The notes under the pieces were generated by a model that did no database searches, had not been told where the DNA came from, and saw only the letters and a list, made by a program, of their open reading frames with translations. Of a stretch of DNA of 64,000 nt, positions 35,380 through 46,145 are shown piece after piece; the first letter of the stretch is position 1, and each line of letters opens with the position of its first letter. The translations under genes were made by a program, and so were the position numbers. The DNA comes from Macrolepiota albuminosa (Eukaryota > Basidiomycota > Agaricomycetes > Agaricales > Agaricaceae), in the NCBI GenBank assembly GCA_027475525.1, contig JAMWFC010000091.1, forward strand, positions 833,621 through 897,620. The letters run 5' to 3'.

Positions 35380-37089
35380 TTAGATAATTGGTGCACACCA
35401 TGTGAATCTTTCCAAAAAGTCCAAACATTGAAGCAGTTTTTTGAGCTAGTTTATATAGAGAAACTACTAAGTGGCTTTAAAATCACTAGAATTTTTTTCT
35501 GCAAGATTATGTGTTTGGTGGAAAAATGATAGAAAATATTGAGTGGCATTCTCTCCAAGCTTTCCATGATTAATTCAAACATCTCCAATTAAAGTGACCC
35601 AATCCTAATTATTATCATTTGAATATTTGAGTGTTCCATGTTAGAGAGAATAAGCAATTCTAGAATATTGAAGCAAGGCAGATGCATCAAGTCCAGAGAA
35701 AAACAGTAGAGAACTGAAATTGAAAGTTCAGAAACAAGACCACTAAGTAGACTAGGTTTGCTAAGACATGTAGCCTTGTGATTTTGCTCATAAGAAGTCT
35801 GATCCTCTAAGCCCATAAATATGTACAATTTTTCTTTATATGCTTCAACAAGCAGTGGCTGCAGTCCTATGATATTGATATCTGGATGGTTACAATCAGA
35901 AACAGTATAGTTGTTTAGTCTGAGATAGCTGCAAAGTAATGTCCTCTATTAGGTTTATGACACCCTTTCATGCTACAGCCTAGACAGCAACTCTGTGCTC
36001 TATAGTGTTCAACACAACCATCTAGTTCTGTCATAGCAATTGCATCAGCAGTTTCTAATACAAACAAAATGCAAGAAAAGATAATACTCTGTGTTTTAGC
36101 ATCCCAGACTGCCAGGCCTTGGCCACTGTTTTTATGCTGTAGAGCTGACAAATAATAAAGTGATCAAAAAATATATGAGTCAACAATCTTAGGTTTATTT
36201 GGACCAGGAATAGTAAAGAGTACTAGGATTTTTTTTCTTTGAAGCATAAATCAGATCCATAGTTTTCAATTTTACCAATGCCTATCCAAGTATCAGATTT
36301 TTTGCTTTGATATAGCTATATACCATCAAGAAATATTGATATCATAGTGACCTTGCTGTTAATTTTATTATGATTAGCAAATTCAATAAAATCACTCCCA
36401 CAGAATTTGTAATCATATATCATATCAGCATTCTTGTCAAGCAAATTATTGGAAAAATCCATAACTTCTTCTATCTTGTGCCCAAGGTAGCACATAGCTT
36501 CAGCTCCTTCAGTTGACTGGCACAATGTTTAGATCTGTAGCCCAAGTAGAAAGGTACATGCTTGCTATCAAGGCACTTTTTTGCCATATTTCTCAAACTG
36601 TTCAGGATTATAGTGTGGCTCATGACATATTATACATGTGTCAAGTTTAGCAAGAGGCCTAGTAAATGTATGGCAGGAATTTATGCACATGTCATCCATG
36701 ACAAAGACTACACCACTAGCATTGGCAACAAGCTTGACATTGTGAAGAGCATTTTACTTTTAGGATAGCATCAATAAATAGCACTGCAGCATTGGTTATA
36801 GGTTGCCTCACTAGCATCTGTGGCTGTAAAGAAGATCTCAAGAGATAGCTGATCATCTGGTGTAATGATGTTGACAGATCTTTGGATGGGATTGTGAAGG
36901 TGGTATAAAGTGTCTTCATCAAGCTTCTTATCATCTAGTGTTGCTGCCTGTATTAAGTGAATATATTCCTGAAAAATGCATAGACTCTCAATATGAGCCT
37001 CATATAGATGCTCTTCTTCCTCAGTTGGTGAAAGCAATATTTCTGGATCATTCTGTGTAGCTAAAACTGCCTGTGCATGTGTTGAGCAC
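35380..37089 (-). pseudogene. CACTA-like transposase, C-terminal portion
   Basis: Minus strand, continuing the N-terminal piece at 46926-47483 across the CHR3 insertion. The order is an acidic N-terminal region (37037-36771), EEVMDFSNNLLDKN (36470), ISIFLDGIQLYQSKKSD (36320-36270), LAVWDAKTQSIIFSC (36120), GCSMKGCHKPNRGHYF (35975-35930), FSLDLMHLPCFNILELL (35690) and NLAEKNSSDF (about 35450). These match, in order, a transposase type common in basidiomycetes that I place near CACTA/EnSpm Tnp2. Stops are scattered throughout. The family assignment is from memory of the motif order and less sure than the conclusion that it is a transposase. Confidence 0.65.
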
Positions 37090-37841
37090 TGTCACGACCC
37101 CTCCCCTCCGGATCCACCCCGGGACAACCCTGGAACACCATCTAGGACCCTCCCTCCGACCCCACAGGACACGCCCTGCCATCACAACTATCGACACCGC
37201 CATCACACGCATCAAGGGCTGCCATCAGCTGCCACCAACCCAGATCAACAATCGGATCACATGACTTGCTTCCAGCCATCACGCATCACGCATCACAGCT
37301 CCCTCCACACCAATTGATTGTGCGCCCCATATGTGCGATCCAAGTATACAGTCCCTGCCCGCTACTCAATGACTCCTGAAACCCATCCCAGACACCCCAG
37401 AACCCCGAGACCCAGTCCCATAGTACTTATAGCATAGCTCCCCATTGTATTCGCTAGTCTTGATATTAACTTGGATTAACTTGGATAACTTTGATTGTTG
37501 CGTGCCCTTTGCTTGATTGGTATGCACTGACTGGCACGCTTTTGACTGGCATGCTTGAATAACTGTGTGCTCTAAGTTTGGTATGTACTTTGCGACTTTA
37601 ACTTGCTAACTTAGTCTCGTCTTAGAACCTCCGGTTCACGACTCGACCCCCACCCAATCCCCCAGCTACTCACAACCAAAAACCCCAGACTGAGTCCTCT
37701 CCTCCTGGGATTACCCCTGTTCACATCTTGAACTCCAGAGTCCTAGCCCTGGAGTTCCAGACATCCGAGTATCCGTAGGTCAAGTCTGCATTGTAAGGGC
37801 ATTGCTTTCCCGAAAAGCCCCTGACTCAGCAAAACCTGACA
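37090..37841 (+). repeat. CHR3 5' LTR
   Basis: 752 bp, TGTCACGACC...CCTGACA. It differs from the 3' LTR by many substitutions and small indels, including a 12-bp AACTTGGATT repeat near 37480 and a 22-bp insertion near 37498. It is therefore not a fresh insertion. Confidence 0.93.
37425..37468 (+). promoter_or_regulatory. CHR3 core promoter and predicted transcript start
   Basis: A TATA-like CTTATAGC at 37427-37434 lies about 28 bases before AGTCTTGATATTA (37456-37468). The latter is exactly complementary to the primer site after the LTR, which fixes the likely first transcribed base at or near 37456. Confidence 0.6.
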
Positions 37842-37854
37842 TAATATCAAGACT
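37842..37854 (+). promoter_or_regulatory. CHR3 self-priming primer binding site
   Basis: TAATATCAAGACT starts right after the LTR and is a perfect 13-base reverse complement of 37456-37468 in R. Tf1/sushi-type chromoviruses prime minus-strand synthesis with the folded 5' end of their own RNA in this way. The placement fits that mechanism and no tRNA is needed. Confidence 0.75.
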
Positions 37855-37873
37855 CCCTCCTTACACCGTTCTT

Positions 37874-40480
37874 GATGGCTACGTATACTCATACCTACTA
37901 CCCCACGGGCTACCAGACTGACCCTTACAGGCACCTGGTCCCCAATCACTACCCTGCACAGACTCCTCGCTCCGCCTATCCACCTCTCCCGTATAAACCC
38001 CAATACCTCCACCACCACTGGGCCCCTGACCCATCTCTCTATGATCTGGGGCCCTCAGCCAGCTGGGCCCCTCCGCCTAACCTAGCCATGGCGCGATCCG
38101 TGGAGGTCCCCTTATACCGGAGCATCCCCGGGGGCCTGCCGGAGACACCACCAGTCCCCAGTGGACCTCGCCCGGTACTCCCCAGCGAGGGCCTCTTTGC
38201 ACCCACCCCCTACTACAGTTACCAGCGCCCTGCCCCCCAACCCCGGAGACCCCTCAACTACGACTATCCCCCTCAACATTACCCAACCGCTGCCCCACCC
38301 GCTCGGACTCCCCCCTCGCCAATGGAATGACGACATCTCGAGGACTACGAACAGCAATGGGACGAAGTGCTCCACTCACTCAGGATCTTGCCGGAGGACT
38401 TTGCGCAACGGGCAAGGGCGCTACTCATGGAATTCGGACATGACAACTGCGCAGGCACCCTGGAGGACTGGGCCCATTGCTTGGTTGAATTCGGGGATCG
38501 CCTCACGTGAGGAGAACTCCTGGAGCAGACTATGGTAAAGTACAAACGTAACACGATCCTCCGCAAAGAATTGCAACAACTGCTCAACGAAGTCCATGCA
38601 TCCTCCTCCCCTCGACTCCTCAACGACTCCGCAGACCTGGGCCGCTTGATTCACATCCAGTGGGAACCTCCGGAACTGGCCCTGGCAGCCTCCGTGGTCC
38701 CCACTCCGGAGCAACGACAACAGGAGGAGCGACAAAATGCCTTGGCCATACTACGGTCCCTCAACCCGACAGGAGGGCTATTTGATCAGCCCGCTGCCTG
38801 CATGGTAGGCTTGTCAACTTGCCGTAGGGCTAACTCCATTCCTAGCACCTTCGAGACCTGGGGACAGCCCAAAGACCTCTGGAACTGCTCCAGCGAACAG
38901 ACAACGCCCGACCCTCGGCCCCGGCGAACCCCGGTAGACCCCGCACGGACACCCCTAGCATAGACGACACGCTGTGCTACATCGACGAGCTCACGTGTGG
39001 CAACAACAAACAACGCCCCGCGCCTACGCCCGTCCCAGTACCGCCCCCCATGTCAGCCCTGGCCCCTCCGGAGCCCAACTTCTGCCACAACCCTCCGCCC
39101 CACTTCGATCTGCGGAACCCCCCATGGCCTCCGATGCAAGCGCAACCCTTCCAGGTTGAACGTCCCCCGCGCAACCTGGCACCTGACCCTGCACCCGGCC
39201 CCCCTCAGATCGACCTGACACCACCGAACCCTCCCCGACCGCCTCCGCCACCCCCAGCTGAGCCTCGAGGGCGACCCCCAGGCCCCCCACCTCCGCCATC
39301 CTCTGCATGGAGACCCGGGCCTCCCCCCGGCAGGAACGAACTCCCCTGCAACAACGGACCCCCAGGTGAGCCACCGGGAGGAGGCCCTCCAGGCGGGTGG
39401 AGGCCTGCCCTTGGTGCCTTTCCTCCACAAGGAGGGGAGGGTAACCATTATTACTACTACTACAATGCCGGCTCCCCTCCCCACAATGCTGCTGGACCAG
39501 ACGACGCTTGTGACGTCCTTGCCCGCAAAGGACGCCTGGACATTCAAAAGCCCAATGCATTCATGGGCCGGGACCCTCAAAAATGGCGTACACTCCTCAC
39601 CCAATGTCTTAACACGTTTCAGGCGAAGCCACTCACTTTTCAGGTTGACAGCTCCCGGGTGGCCTTTGCTGCCTCGTACCTCCAGGGAATCGCCTTCGAC
39701 CATTATACAGCCCTCATCCAGTTCGACCTCAACAACCCAGCACTCTTCCACTGGCAAGCCTTCGTCGACAAGTTCTCCAGAAAATTCGGGATCTACGACA
39801 CCATGGCCGAGGCCGAGAACAACCTTTTCAACCTCCAGATGCGCTCCGAAGAACGTTTCACCACCTTCATCATACGTTTTGAGAAGGAAGCTTAGGAGAC
39901 AGGCTGGAATTACAGCGCTCTCCGGTACGCCCTCCGTCATGCCCTGCCACAATGTATCAAGGACGTCCTCCGACTCGCCCCGAAACAACCCTCCTACGAC
40001 GGATACAAGGCCCTCATCATGCAGATTGACCAACGCTACTGGGAAGACTGCAGCAAGTACTCAAACTCCCGACCCCCCTGGAATCCTAGGGGAGGACCCC
40101 CATGGCCCTCCGGCAAAACCCCCAACCCCCAAAATCAAAACCCCGGCCCCCCTGCGTTCTCCGGCAGCCGACCCCCAGTGAGTCGCGGCCCACCCAATAC
40201 TGACCCTGGCAGCGGCGCCCGCCCCCAGGCCCAACTCAACGCCGCCGTGGCCGCCCACGACCCGGGCGATGTGCCAAGCTCCGAGGAGCCCCTGGAAGAC
40301 CCCAAAGACCTTGACTTCGCTGACGAATGGAACAAGGAGGCCCTCTGGGCCAACCGGCTTCAAAAGAAGGGACGACCCTGGATCGAAGTTCTGAAGGATG
40401 TGCAGGAACGATGAAGGAGGGAAGGCATTTGCATACTCTGCGGTGAGAAAGACCATTTCATCTCCAAGTGCCTCCAATGA
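37874..40480 (+). pseudogene. CHR3 gag, with in-frame stops
   Basis: Pro/Tyr-rich N-terminus (37874-38330), a helical middle section (38331-38900), a proline-rich linker (39050-39400) and the capsid-like domain (39540-40080: MGRDPQKWRTLLTQC, AASYLQGIAFDHY, FSRKFGIYD). A CX2CX4HX4C knuckle CILCGEKDHFISKC lies at about 40432-40473. The reading continues through stops at 38328 (TGA), 38508 (TGA), 39893 (TAG), 40412 (TGA) and 40478 (TGA), and through at least one frame change near 38900-39050. Capsid and nucleocapsid roles are standard for the family. Translation as one protein is not possible now. Confidence 0.75.
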
Positions 40481-40559
40481 CAGGTTATGGGACGTGCCAC
40501 CTGGACCTTCGAAGGAGAGGACGCCACCTTCGAGTATTCGGAAAACAACCCAGCAATTT

Positions 40560-41060
40560 AGACCTGGAAGATGCCCTAAATCGCAGAATCGACCCCGACA
40601 TCTTCTCCGCCCCAGTTTCCCACCTTTGCTCCACGACACTTGCACAGGACACCCTCACGGCTTACCTACCCTCCCACTCCTTGCATTCCCTCCTCCTCAA
40701 CATCCGCCTCACCCCCTCCAGAATCCCCCTCAACACCCTCGTTGACAATGGCGCCACAGACAACTTCATCGACGAGGCATTGTCTACCTTAGCCCCGGAA
40801 CCTGCTCAACGACTCCTGGTCCCAGTACGGCTCTGCCTCTTTGACGGAGACACCTCTACGGCAGGGGACGTCACTTACTTTGTGCATATGCCTATTACTT
40901 TCGCCAACGGACAGACTCACACCCTCCGGATGTTGATAACCAAACTCCACCCTTCCACACCCCTGGTCCTAGGGCTCTCGTGGCTCTGAGACACCAACCC
41001 CCGCATTGATTGGCGACATCTTACTCTTTGCCTGACCCGGGACCCGACGCCCGACAACCA
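40560..41060 (+). pseudogene. CHR3 protease-like domain 1 (DNGA)
   Basis: Retropepsin fold signature LVDNGATDNFID at about 40738-40773, flap region, then LVLGLSWL at 40966-40989, ending in a TGA (40987) where the second domain has H and relatives have R. NP and a DW pair follow (about 40996-41012). The active-site triplet is D-N-G instead of D-S/T-G, so it may have been non-catalytic even before the stop. A second, better kept copy of the same fold follows 460 bases on. Confidence 0.65.
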
Positions 41061-41099
41061 GCAACTCCCCTTTGACATCCCCCACTCTCCGAATCCTAC

Positions 41100-41607
41100 C
41101 CTGAAGGACAGGCCCCCACCACCTCCTGGACTCCAGTCCTGCTCGTCCTGGTCCTTCGTCATCAATGCCAGGCTGGATGGCGCCCTGGGACCAATATTGG
41201 CCCTCATTGACAGCGGAGCCACCGGAGTTTTCATCAGTGACGCCCTCGACCTTCCCCACAACTCCCTCGACCACCTCCACCTGCAACGCCTTGACGGCAC
41301 CCCCTCCTCCTCTGGCCCCATTCAGAGGTCTCACTTGGGATGCGTGACCCTGGACAACAACTACAAATTCACCTCTAACTTCCTGGTCACACGACTTCAC
41401 GAATCAACCCCGATAGTGCTGGGACTCCCCTGGCTGCATGACACGAACCCTGACATCGATTGGAGGACACTCACCATGACCTTCCCAGGGCCCGAAGACC
41501 ACCTTTCAACTGCCGTGCACCTCCGGGCCCTAGGGAGCAACCCGATGCCCAACACCCCTGGGACGACAGCCACGCCCCCCACACATACGTCACCCATGCC
41601 CGTCTGA
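41100..41607 (+). CDS. CHR3 protease-like domain 2 (DSGA)
   Basis: ALIDSGATGVFI at 41203-41238 with the canonical D-S-G-A (41209-41220), the flap, IVLGLPWLHDTNPDIDW at 41415-41465, then a frame that stops at 41607. The sequence is a paralogous repeat of domain 1: both have (V)LGL-WL-DTNP-IDW. This domain retains the catalytic triplet and is the likely working protease. Retropepsins act as dimers, so two linked domains could in principle pair within one chain. That is inference. Confidence 0.7.
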
Positions 41608-41739
41608 GCCTGCAAGGCCCCTGACCGACCCCCAAACATCCCTCGGAACAAGTACAAAGGGCCGAACTACCCTGGCCGGTCTCAGACACATGTCAAACCT
41701 GCTCCAGCTGATGCGTCCACGACTCTGATTGACCCGAAT

Positions 41740-42810
41740 GCACTTGACATCAGGATCATTGGAGCCACCCCCTTCACCCGCCTCATAAAGGATGAAACAC
41801 CCACGTTTCAGCTACACACCTCGCCGTCTCTCCCAGAAGAACACCTACAAGGGGACGCTATCCCCCCGGAAAGGAAAACCAAGGAGCAGATCCTCCGAGA
41901 AGTAGTTTCCCCGGAGTATCATGAGTTCGCTGACGTATTCTCCGAAGGAGACGCCAAGGAGATTCCCCCTCACTGCCCCTATGACCATACTATTGACCTC
42001 GAGGAAAGAGCTGCCCCCCCTTTCGGCAAGGTGTACAATATGTCGGAAGTCGAACTCCGGGCCCTCAAGGACTACCTTGATGAAATGCTCGGTAAGGGAT
42101 TCATCCGACCCTCTGCCTCCACCGCCGGAGCCCCGGTTCTATTCGTCAAGAAGAAGGACGGTTCGCTCTGACTCTGCATTGACTACCGGGGACTCAATAA
42201 AATCACCAAGAAGAACCGCTACCCACTCCCACTCATCAGTGATCTGGTCAATCGACTCCGCAGTGCCAAGGTTTACACAAAAATCGACCTCCGCTCTGGC
42301 TACAACAATGTCCGCATTGCCCTGGGACATGAGTGGAAAACTGCGTTCTGTACGCAGTATGGTCTGTTTGAGTACCTTGTGATGCCTTTCGGAATGACTA
42401 ACTCCCCCGCCACGTTCCAATACTTCATGAATGACATCTTTCACGACATGAGCAACGTCTTCGTAATCGTCTACTTGGACAACATCCTCATCTACTCCAA
42501 CTTAAAGGAGGACCACCAGAAGCACGTCCGGCAAGTCCTCAAACGCCTCCAGGAGCACAACCTCCATGCCAAGCCCAAGAAGTGTTCATTCCACACAGAA
42601 GAGGTTGAGTATCTCGGCGTCATCGTATCTCCGAATGGTGTTCGCATGGACCCCCACAAGGTTGAGGCCATTGTCAACTGGCCGCAACCCCAGAACGTCA
42701 AGGAAGTACAATTCTTCTTGGGTTTTGCTAATTTCTACTGGAGGTTCATAAATAACTACTCCAGTATTACGAAACCCCTCAACCGGCTCACACGCAAGGA
42801 CGTTGCCTGA
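41740..42810 (+). pseudogene. CHR3 reverse transcriptase, catalytic site altered
   Basis: Gypsy RT in order: EYHEFADVFSE (41920), KGFIRPSASTAGAPVLFVKK (42095-42155), a TGA at 42169 where relatives have Arg, [29 protein letters not shown] (42283), [14 protein letters not shown] (42379-42420) and YLDNILIYS (42472-42498). Motif C is YLDN rather than YLDD (AAC at 42481-42483), one G-to-A away from the active form. The connection [17 protein letters not shown] and [12 protein letters not shown] follow. Stop at 42808. Loss of the second motif C Asp alone would abolish polymerase activity. Confidence 0.85.
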
Positions 42811-43290
42811 AACTGGGACAGTAAGTGCCAGAGTGTCTTGAACCTGCTCAAGGAGGCTTTCACAGTCGCCCCCGTACTCCGGCACTACGACTTGGCCCTC
42901 CCGATTATCCTAGAATGCGACACCTCCGACTACGCCATCGCCAGGATACTCTCGCAAATGGGATCTGACGGTGGGGAGCCCTGGCCAGTTGCCTTCTACA
43001 CCCAGTCCATGATCGATGCCGAGCTCAACTACAACATCTACGACAAGGAGCTCCTCGCCATTGTCGAAGCCTTCAAACAATAGTGAGCATACCTCGAGGG
43101 AGCTCGGCACCGGATTCAGGTCTACTCGGATCACAACAACCTGCAGTACTTCACCACGACCAAGCAACTTAGTCAACGGCAGGCCCAATGGTCTGAGATT
43201 CTCTCGGAATACGACTTCACGATCCAGTACCGCCCAGGATGACTGGGAGCTAAACCTGATGCCCTCACCTGATGACTGGACGTTTACCCC
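42811..43290 (+). pseudogene. CHR3 RNase H
   Basis: ILECDTSDYAIA at about 42907-42942 carries the first catalytic Asp. ELNYNIYDKELLAIVEAF (43021-43075) carries the Glu. [10 protein letters not shown] (43123-43152) carries the later Asp. The reading is broken by adjacent TAG-TGA codons (43081-43086) where relatives have W-R, and by TGA at 43240, 43270 and 43273. All are single or double transitions. Confidence 0.75.
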
Positions 43291-43311
43291 AAAAAGTTGT
43301 TTGAGGCGGAA

Positions 43312-43465
43312 GCAATGCGTTCAATCATCGCATGGTGATCCCTCCTGAACATTTTGAATGCCGTACTGATTTTAAACAATGAAGGAACGCAATGCGTTCA
43401 ATCATCGCATGGTGATCCCTCCTGAACATTTTGAATGCCGTACTGATTTTAAACAATGAAGGAAC
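43312..43465. repeat. Exact 77-bp tandem duplication (site 6)
   Basis: 43312-43388 recurs exactly at 43389-43465 between RNase H and integrase of CHR3. Period 77, so it also shifts the reading frame. Probably an assembly join. Confidence 0.9.
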
Positions 43466-44530
43466 CCTGAGCCAGATCTGCCGCGCCCCCCGAGACAAGT
43501 ACTTCACTGACCACGACCCCTGCAACGCTCCCAATGGAACCGACCGGGACCCCGCCTTCTCCCTATCCCCCGACGAAAAGCTCCTCCTCCAGGATGGCCG
43601 CATCTATGTGCTGGATCACGCCCGACTTCGCTATGATGTTCTCCACCAACACCACGACCACAAGCTCTGGGGACACCCTAGAATACGTAAGACCCTCCAG
43701 CTTATCTTCCGGACTTACTTTTGGCCAGGGTTGAAGAAGGATGTGACCCACTACATTTGATCATGCGAACTCTGCCTCCAGGTCAAGGTCCCCCGACACC
43801 AACCATATGGACTCCTGAAACTCCTGCCGGTCAGGCAACGCCCCTGGTCCTCCATATCCCTGGAACACATCATCGAACTCCCGGAATCTGAAGGGTTCAA
43901 TGCCATTCTCGTCGTTGTATGTAGGCTAACCAAACAAGGCATCTTCCTACCCTGCCACACCACGGACACCGCCCTGGACTTCGCCCAGCTGTTCCTCGAG
44001 CACGTCTTTGCCAAACACAGTCTCCCGGACGACATTGTCTCTGACTGTGGCCCACTCTTTGTGTCCAAGTTCTGGACTTCCCTGTGTAAGGCCCTTGAAG
44101 TAAAGACTAACCTCTCTACTACCCCGAAACCAACAATCAAACCAAAAGGGTCAATCAGTCTCTTGAGCAGTACCTCCAGCTGTACATCAACTACTTGCAG
44201 GACGACTGGCGTGCCAAACTCCCCCTGGCTGAGTTCACCTACAACAACACGCTGCACTCTGCCACCAGGGTATCACCCTTCTTTGCCAACAAGGGATACC
44301 ACCCCCGACTGACGCTCTCGCTCTGGGACATCCCGTCGCATGCCACCCACGAGGTCGCCCAGGATCTCCAGTCCCTTCACGAGTTTCTCCGGGAAGAGAT
44401 CGACACCGCAAACCAGGCCTATGCAAAACACGCCAACCGGAAACGGGAAGACACCCCCAACTGGACCCCCAGGACAAAGGTATGGTTAGATTGACGCCAC
44501 CTCCACACCCGCCAGCCCTCCCCAAAACTT
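43431..44530 (+). pseudogene. CHR3 integrase, catalytic residues altered
   Basis: H2C2 zinc-binding domain at about 43650-43780 (HHDHKLWGHPR...CELC) with a TGA at 43758 where relatives have Arg. The core begins SSISLEHII at 43851, with E where the first catalytic Asp belongs. The second Asp survives in IVSDCGPLF (44034-44060). The third position, Glu in NQTERVN of relatives, reads K (about 44148). A deletion near 44118 shifts the frame just before it. Stop at 44492. The protein could not integrate cDNA. Confidence 0.8.
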
Positions 44531-44560
44531 GATTACAAGCGCCTCGGCCCGTTCAAAATT

Positions 44561-44926
44561 TTGAAGAAGGTCTTATCCCACGCCTACAAGATTGAGCTTC
44601 CCCTGGGACTAAAAGGTCTGCACCTGGTATTCCACGTCCGCCCCCTGGAACGACACCCCCCCGATCTCTTCCCCAAACAACACCCCGAGCCCCCTCCCCC
44701 AGTCGAGGTCAAGGATAAGTACCACTACGAGGTTGAAGACATCCTCAACTCCTGGAATATTTGTGGACGACCCCACTTCCTCATACGGTGGAAGGGATAC
44801 GGCCCGGAAGACGACACTTGGGAACCGCGCCAAAACCTTGAAGGTGCCCTTGACAAACTCCAGGACTTCCAGCAACGGCACCCGGGAAACGACCCTCCTG
44901 GGCACAGAACTCACAGACGGCAGTAG
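44561..44926 (+). CDS. CHR3 integrase C-terminus with chromodomain
   Basis: [18 protein letters not shown] is the usual integrase GPY/F-end. The chromodomain is at about 44725-44880: [29 protein letters not shown] and NLEGALDKL. The aromatic cage positions Y, W and W are present. Chromodomains target chromovirus integration to methylated-histone chromatin, which fits this transposon-dense locus. The domain is intact, unlike the catalytic parts of the element. Confidence 0.88.
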   Translation: MKKVLSHAYKIELPLGLKGLHLVFHVRPLERHPPDLFPKQHPEPPPPVEVKDKYHYEVEDILNSWNICGRPHFLIRWKGYGPEDDTWEPRQNLEGALDKLQDFQQRHPGNDPPGHRTHRRQ

Positions 44927-44939
44927 TAGGCGTAACCCC

Positions 44940-45191
44940 CGCCTCTGGGCTCAGTAGGGATTCAACTTCCATGTATACTTTCTGCTTTCCCTTTCTAGAT
45001 CTTACTCTCTTTTAGGACCTTTTCATAGTAGTGTCCCAAAGTCTGGGCAAGGTGCTCTCTCCGGTTTCTTTTGCCCCCTTACTCACACTTCCCATTGACC
45101 ATGGGAAGACCAAGTATATACATTTTGGTAAGGTACATTATTCTACAGTTATGGGACCACGAAAAAGGCAATAACAAGAAAACGGGGGCCT
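44940..45191. other. CHR3 3' untranslated part
   Basis: After two adjacent stops that end pol, a C/T-rich stretch with no motif leads to the end of the antisense ORF. Confidence 0.5.
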
Positions 45192-46017
45192 CTAGAGCTG
45201 GGGCCCCAAACCGCCCTCACCCTCCCCTCCCCTTGGCCAGCCCCGGAAACCCTCCCCCATCCCCTCTGGACCATACTCCCACCACACTTCCTCGGCCAGC
45301 AGTTCCCAGGATGGGAGGGGCTCACCCTCGTCCAGCACCCGTTTGAACCAGGACCCTGGGGCTGGGACGTTCCTCCGCCAGTGGGCGACCACTAACCGCC
45401 CCAGGAGGTCAAGCCCACGCTCCACCCCAGGGGTCGTCACCTCAGGGTGCTGCCCCTCCTGCAGAGAAGCCGGTGCTGTGGCAACCCCATCCAGGAGCAG
45501 ACGGTGCTCCTGGGCCCAGCCTGGAGACGTTAGCAGAAGAAGGGAGCCGGTGGCAAGGGACTCACTCAGGGATGCCATGCGCGCAACCACCACATCGCAG
45601 CACAGACCCTCCATCAACTCCTGCCCCGAGGGGGCCCTCTCCGGGATCCCCACTCCCTGCCCCAACCTCGCCTGCAACACCTCCAGCTCTGCCTCCACCT
45701 CCCTTCGAGCGACTCGGGCCTCCTCCAACTGCCGAAACACCTCCCGACCCACCTCTAACCAGGGCCTGCATTGGGAGCAGGCTCCAGGAGCTGGCTGGGA
45801 CCCGCCTCCGGGGCAGGAATGCTGTGTTGTTCTGAAAGAGGAAGGTCAGTTGCAATAAGCGACCAGCACGGCGACACCTACGCTGTTGGGCAAGCGCCGC
45901 TATGCGCTCTAGATACAGGCGGCGCTGGTACCGGGCATCCCAGGACTCCCACACAATCAGAGGTGCGACTTCGTTGGTGGGCGGGGGCGTCAGGGAATGC
46001 GTCAGCGTATGTGACAT
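45192..46017 (-). CDS. Antisense ORF in CHR3 3' region, unknown function
   Basis: On the minus strand the frame from 46017 (MSHTLTHSL...) encodes an Arg-rich helix (WDARYQRRLYLERIAAL) and the frame from 45752 (MGREVFRQLEEARVARR...) a likely coiled coil followed by WELLAEEVWW, ending at 45192. Between them, GTAGGT near 45888, CAACTGAC and TTTCAG near 45837 outline a 50-base intron of fungal type. Joining there does not lead directly into the second frame, so one shift or a second splice is needed. It lies between the chromodomain and the 3' LTR, where gypsy elements sometimes carry extra genes. No family recognised. Confidence 0.45.
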
Positions 46018-46132
46018 GGTTGAGTTTGATGGTAAAATTTTTTTTTGATACGTGGCAAGTCAGGTGCCAGATCCCATGATTGGACCCCAGTCCAAACCAC
46101 CAGCTACGCATGCCTTGGAGGGTCTCGGCGCT

Positions 46133-46145
46133 GAGGGGGGGGTGA
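46133..46145 (+). promoter_or_regulatory. CHR3 polypurine tract
   Basis: GAGGGGGGGGTGA lies directly before the 3' LTR at 46146, the expected plus-strand primer. Confidence 0.8.

Noticed and set aside
39053..40033. 326-codon minus-strand open frame
   Set aside because: It lies wholly antisense to CHR3 gag in GC-rich sequence, has no recognisable domain, and its length follows from the codon composition of gag.
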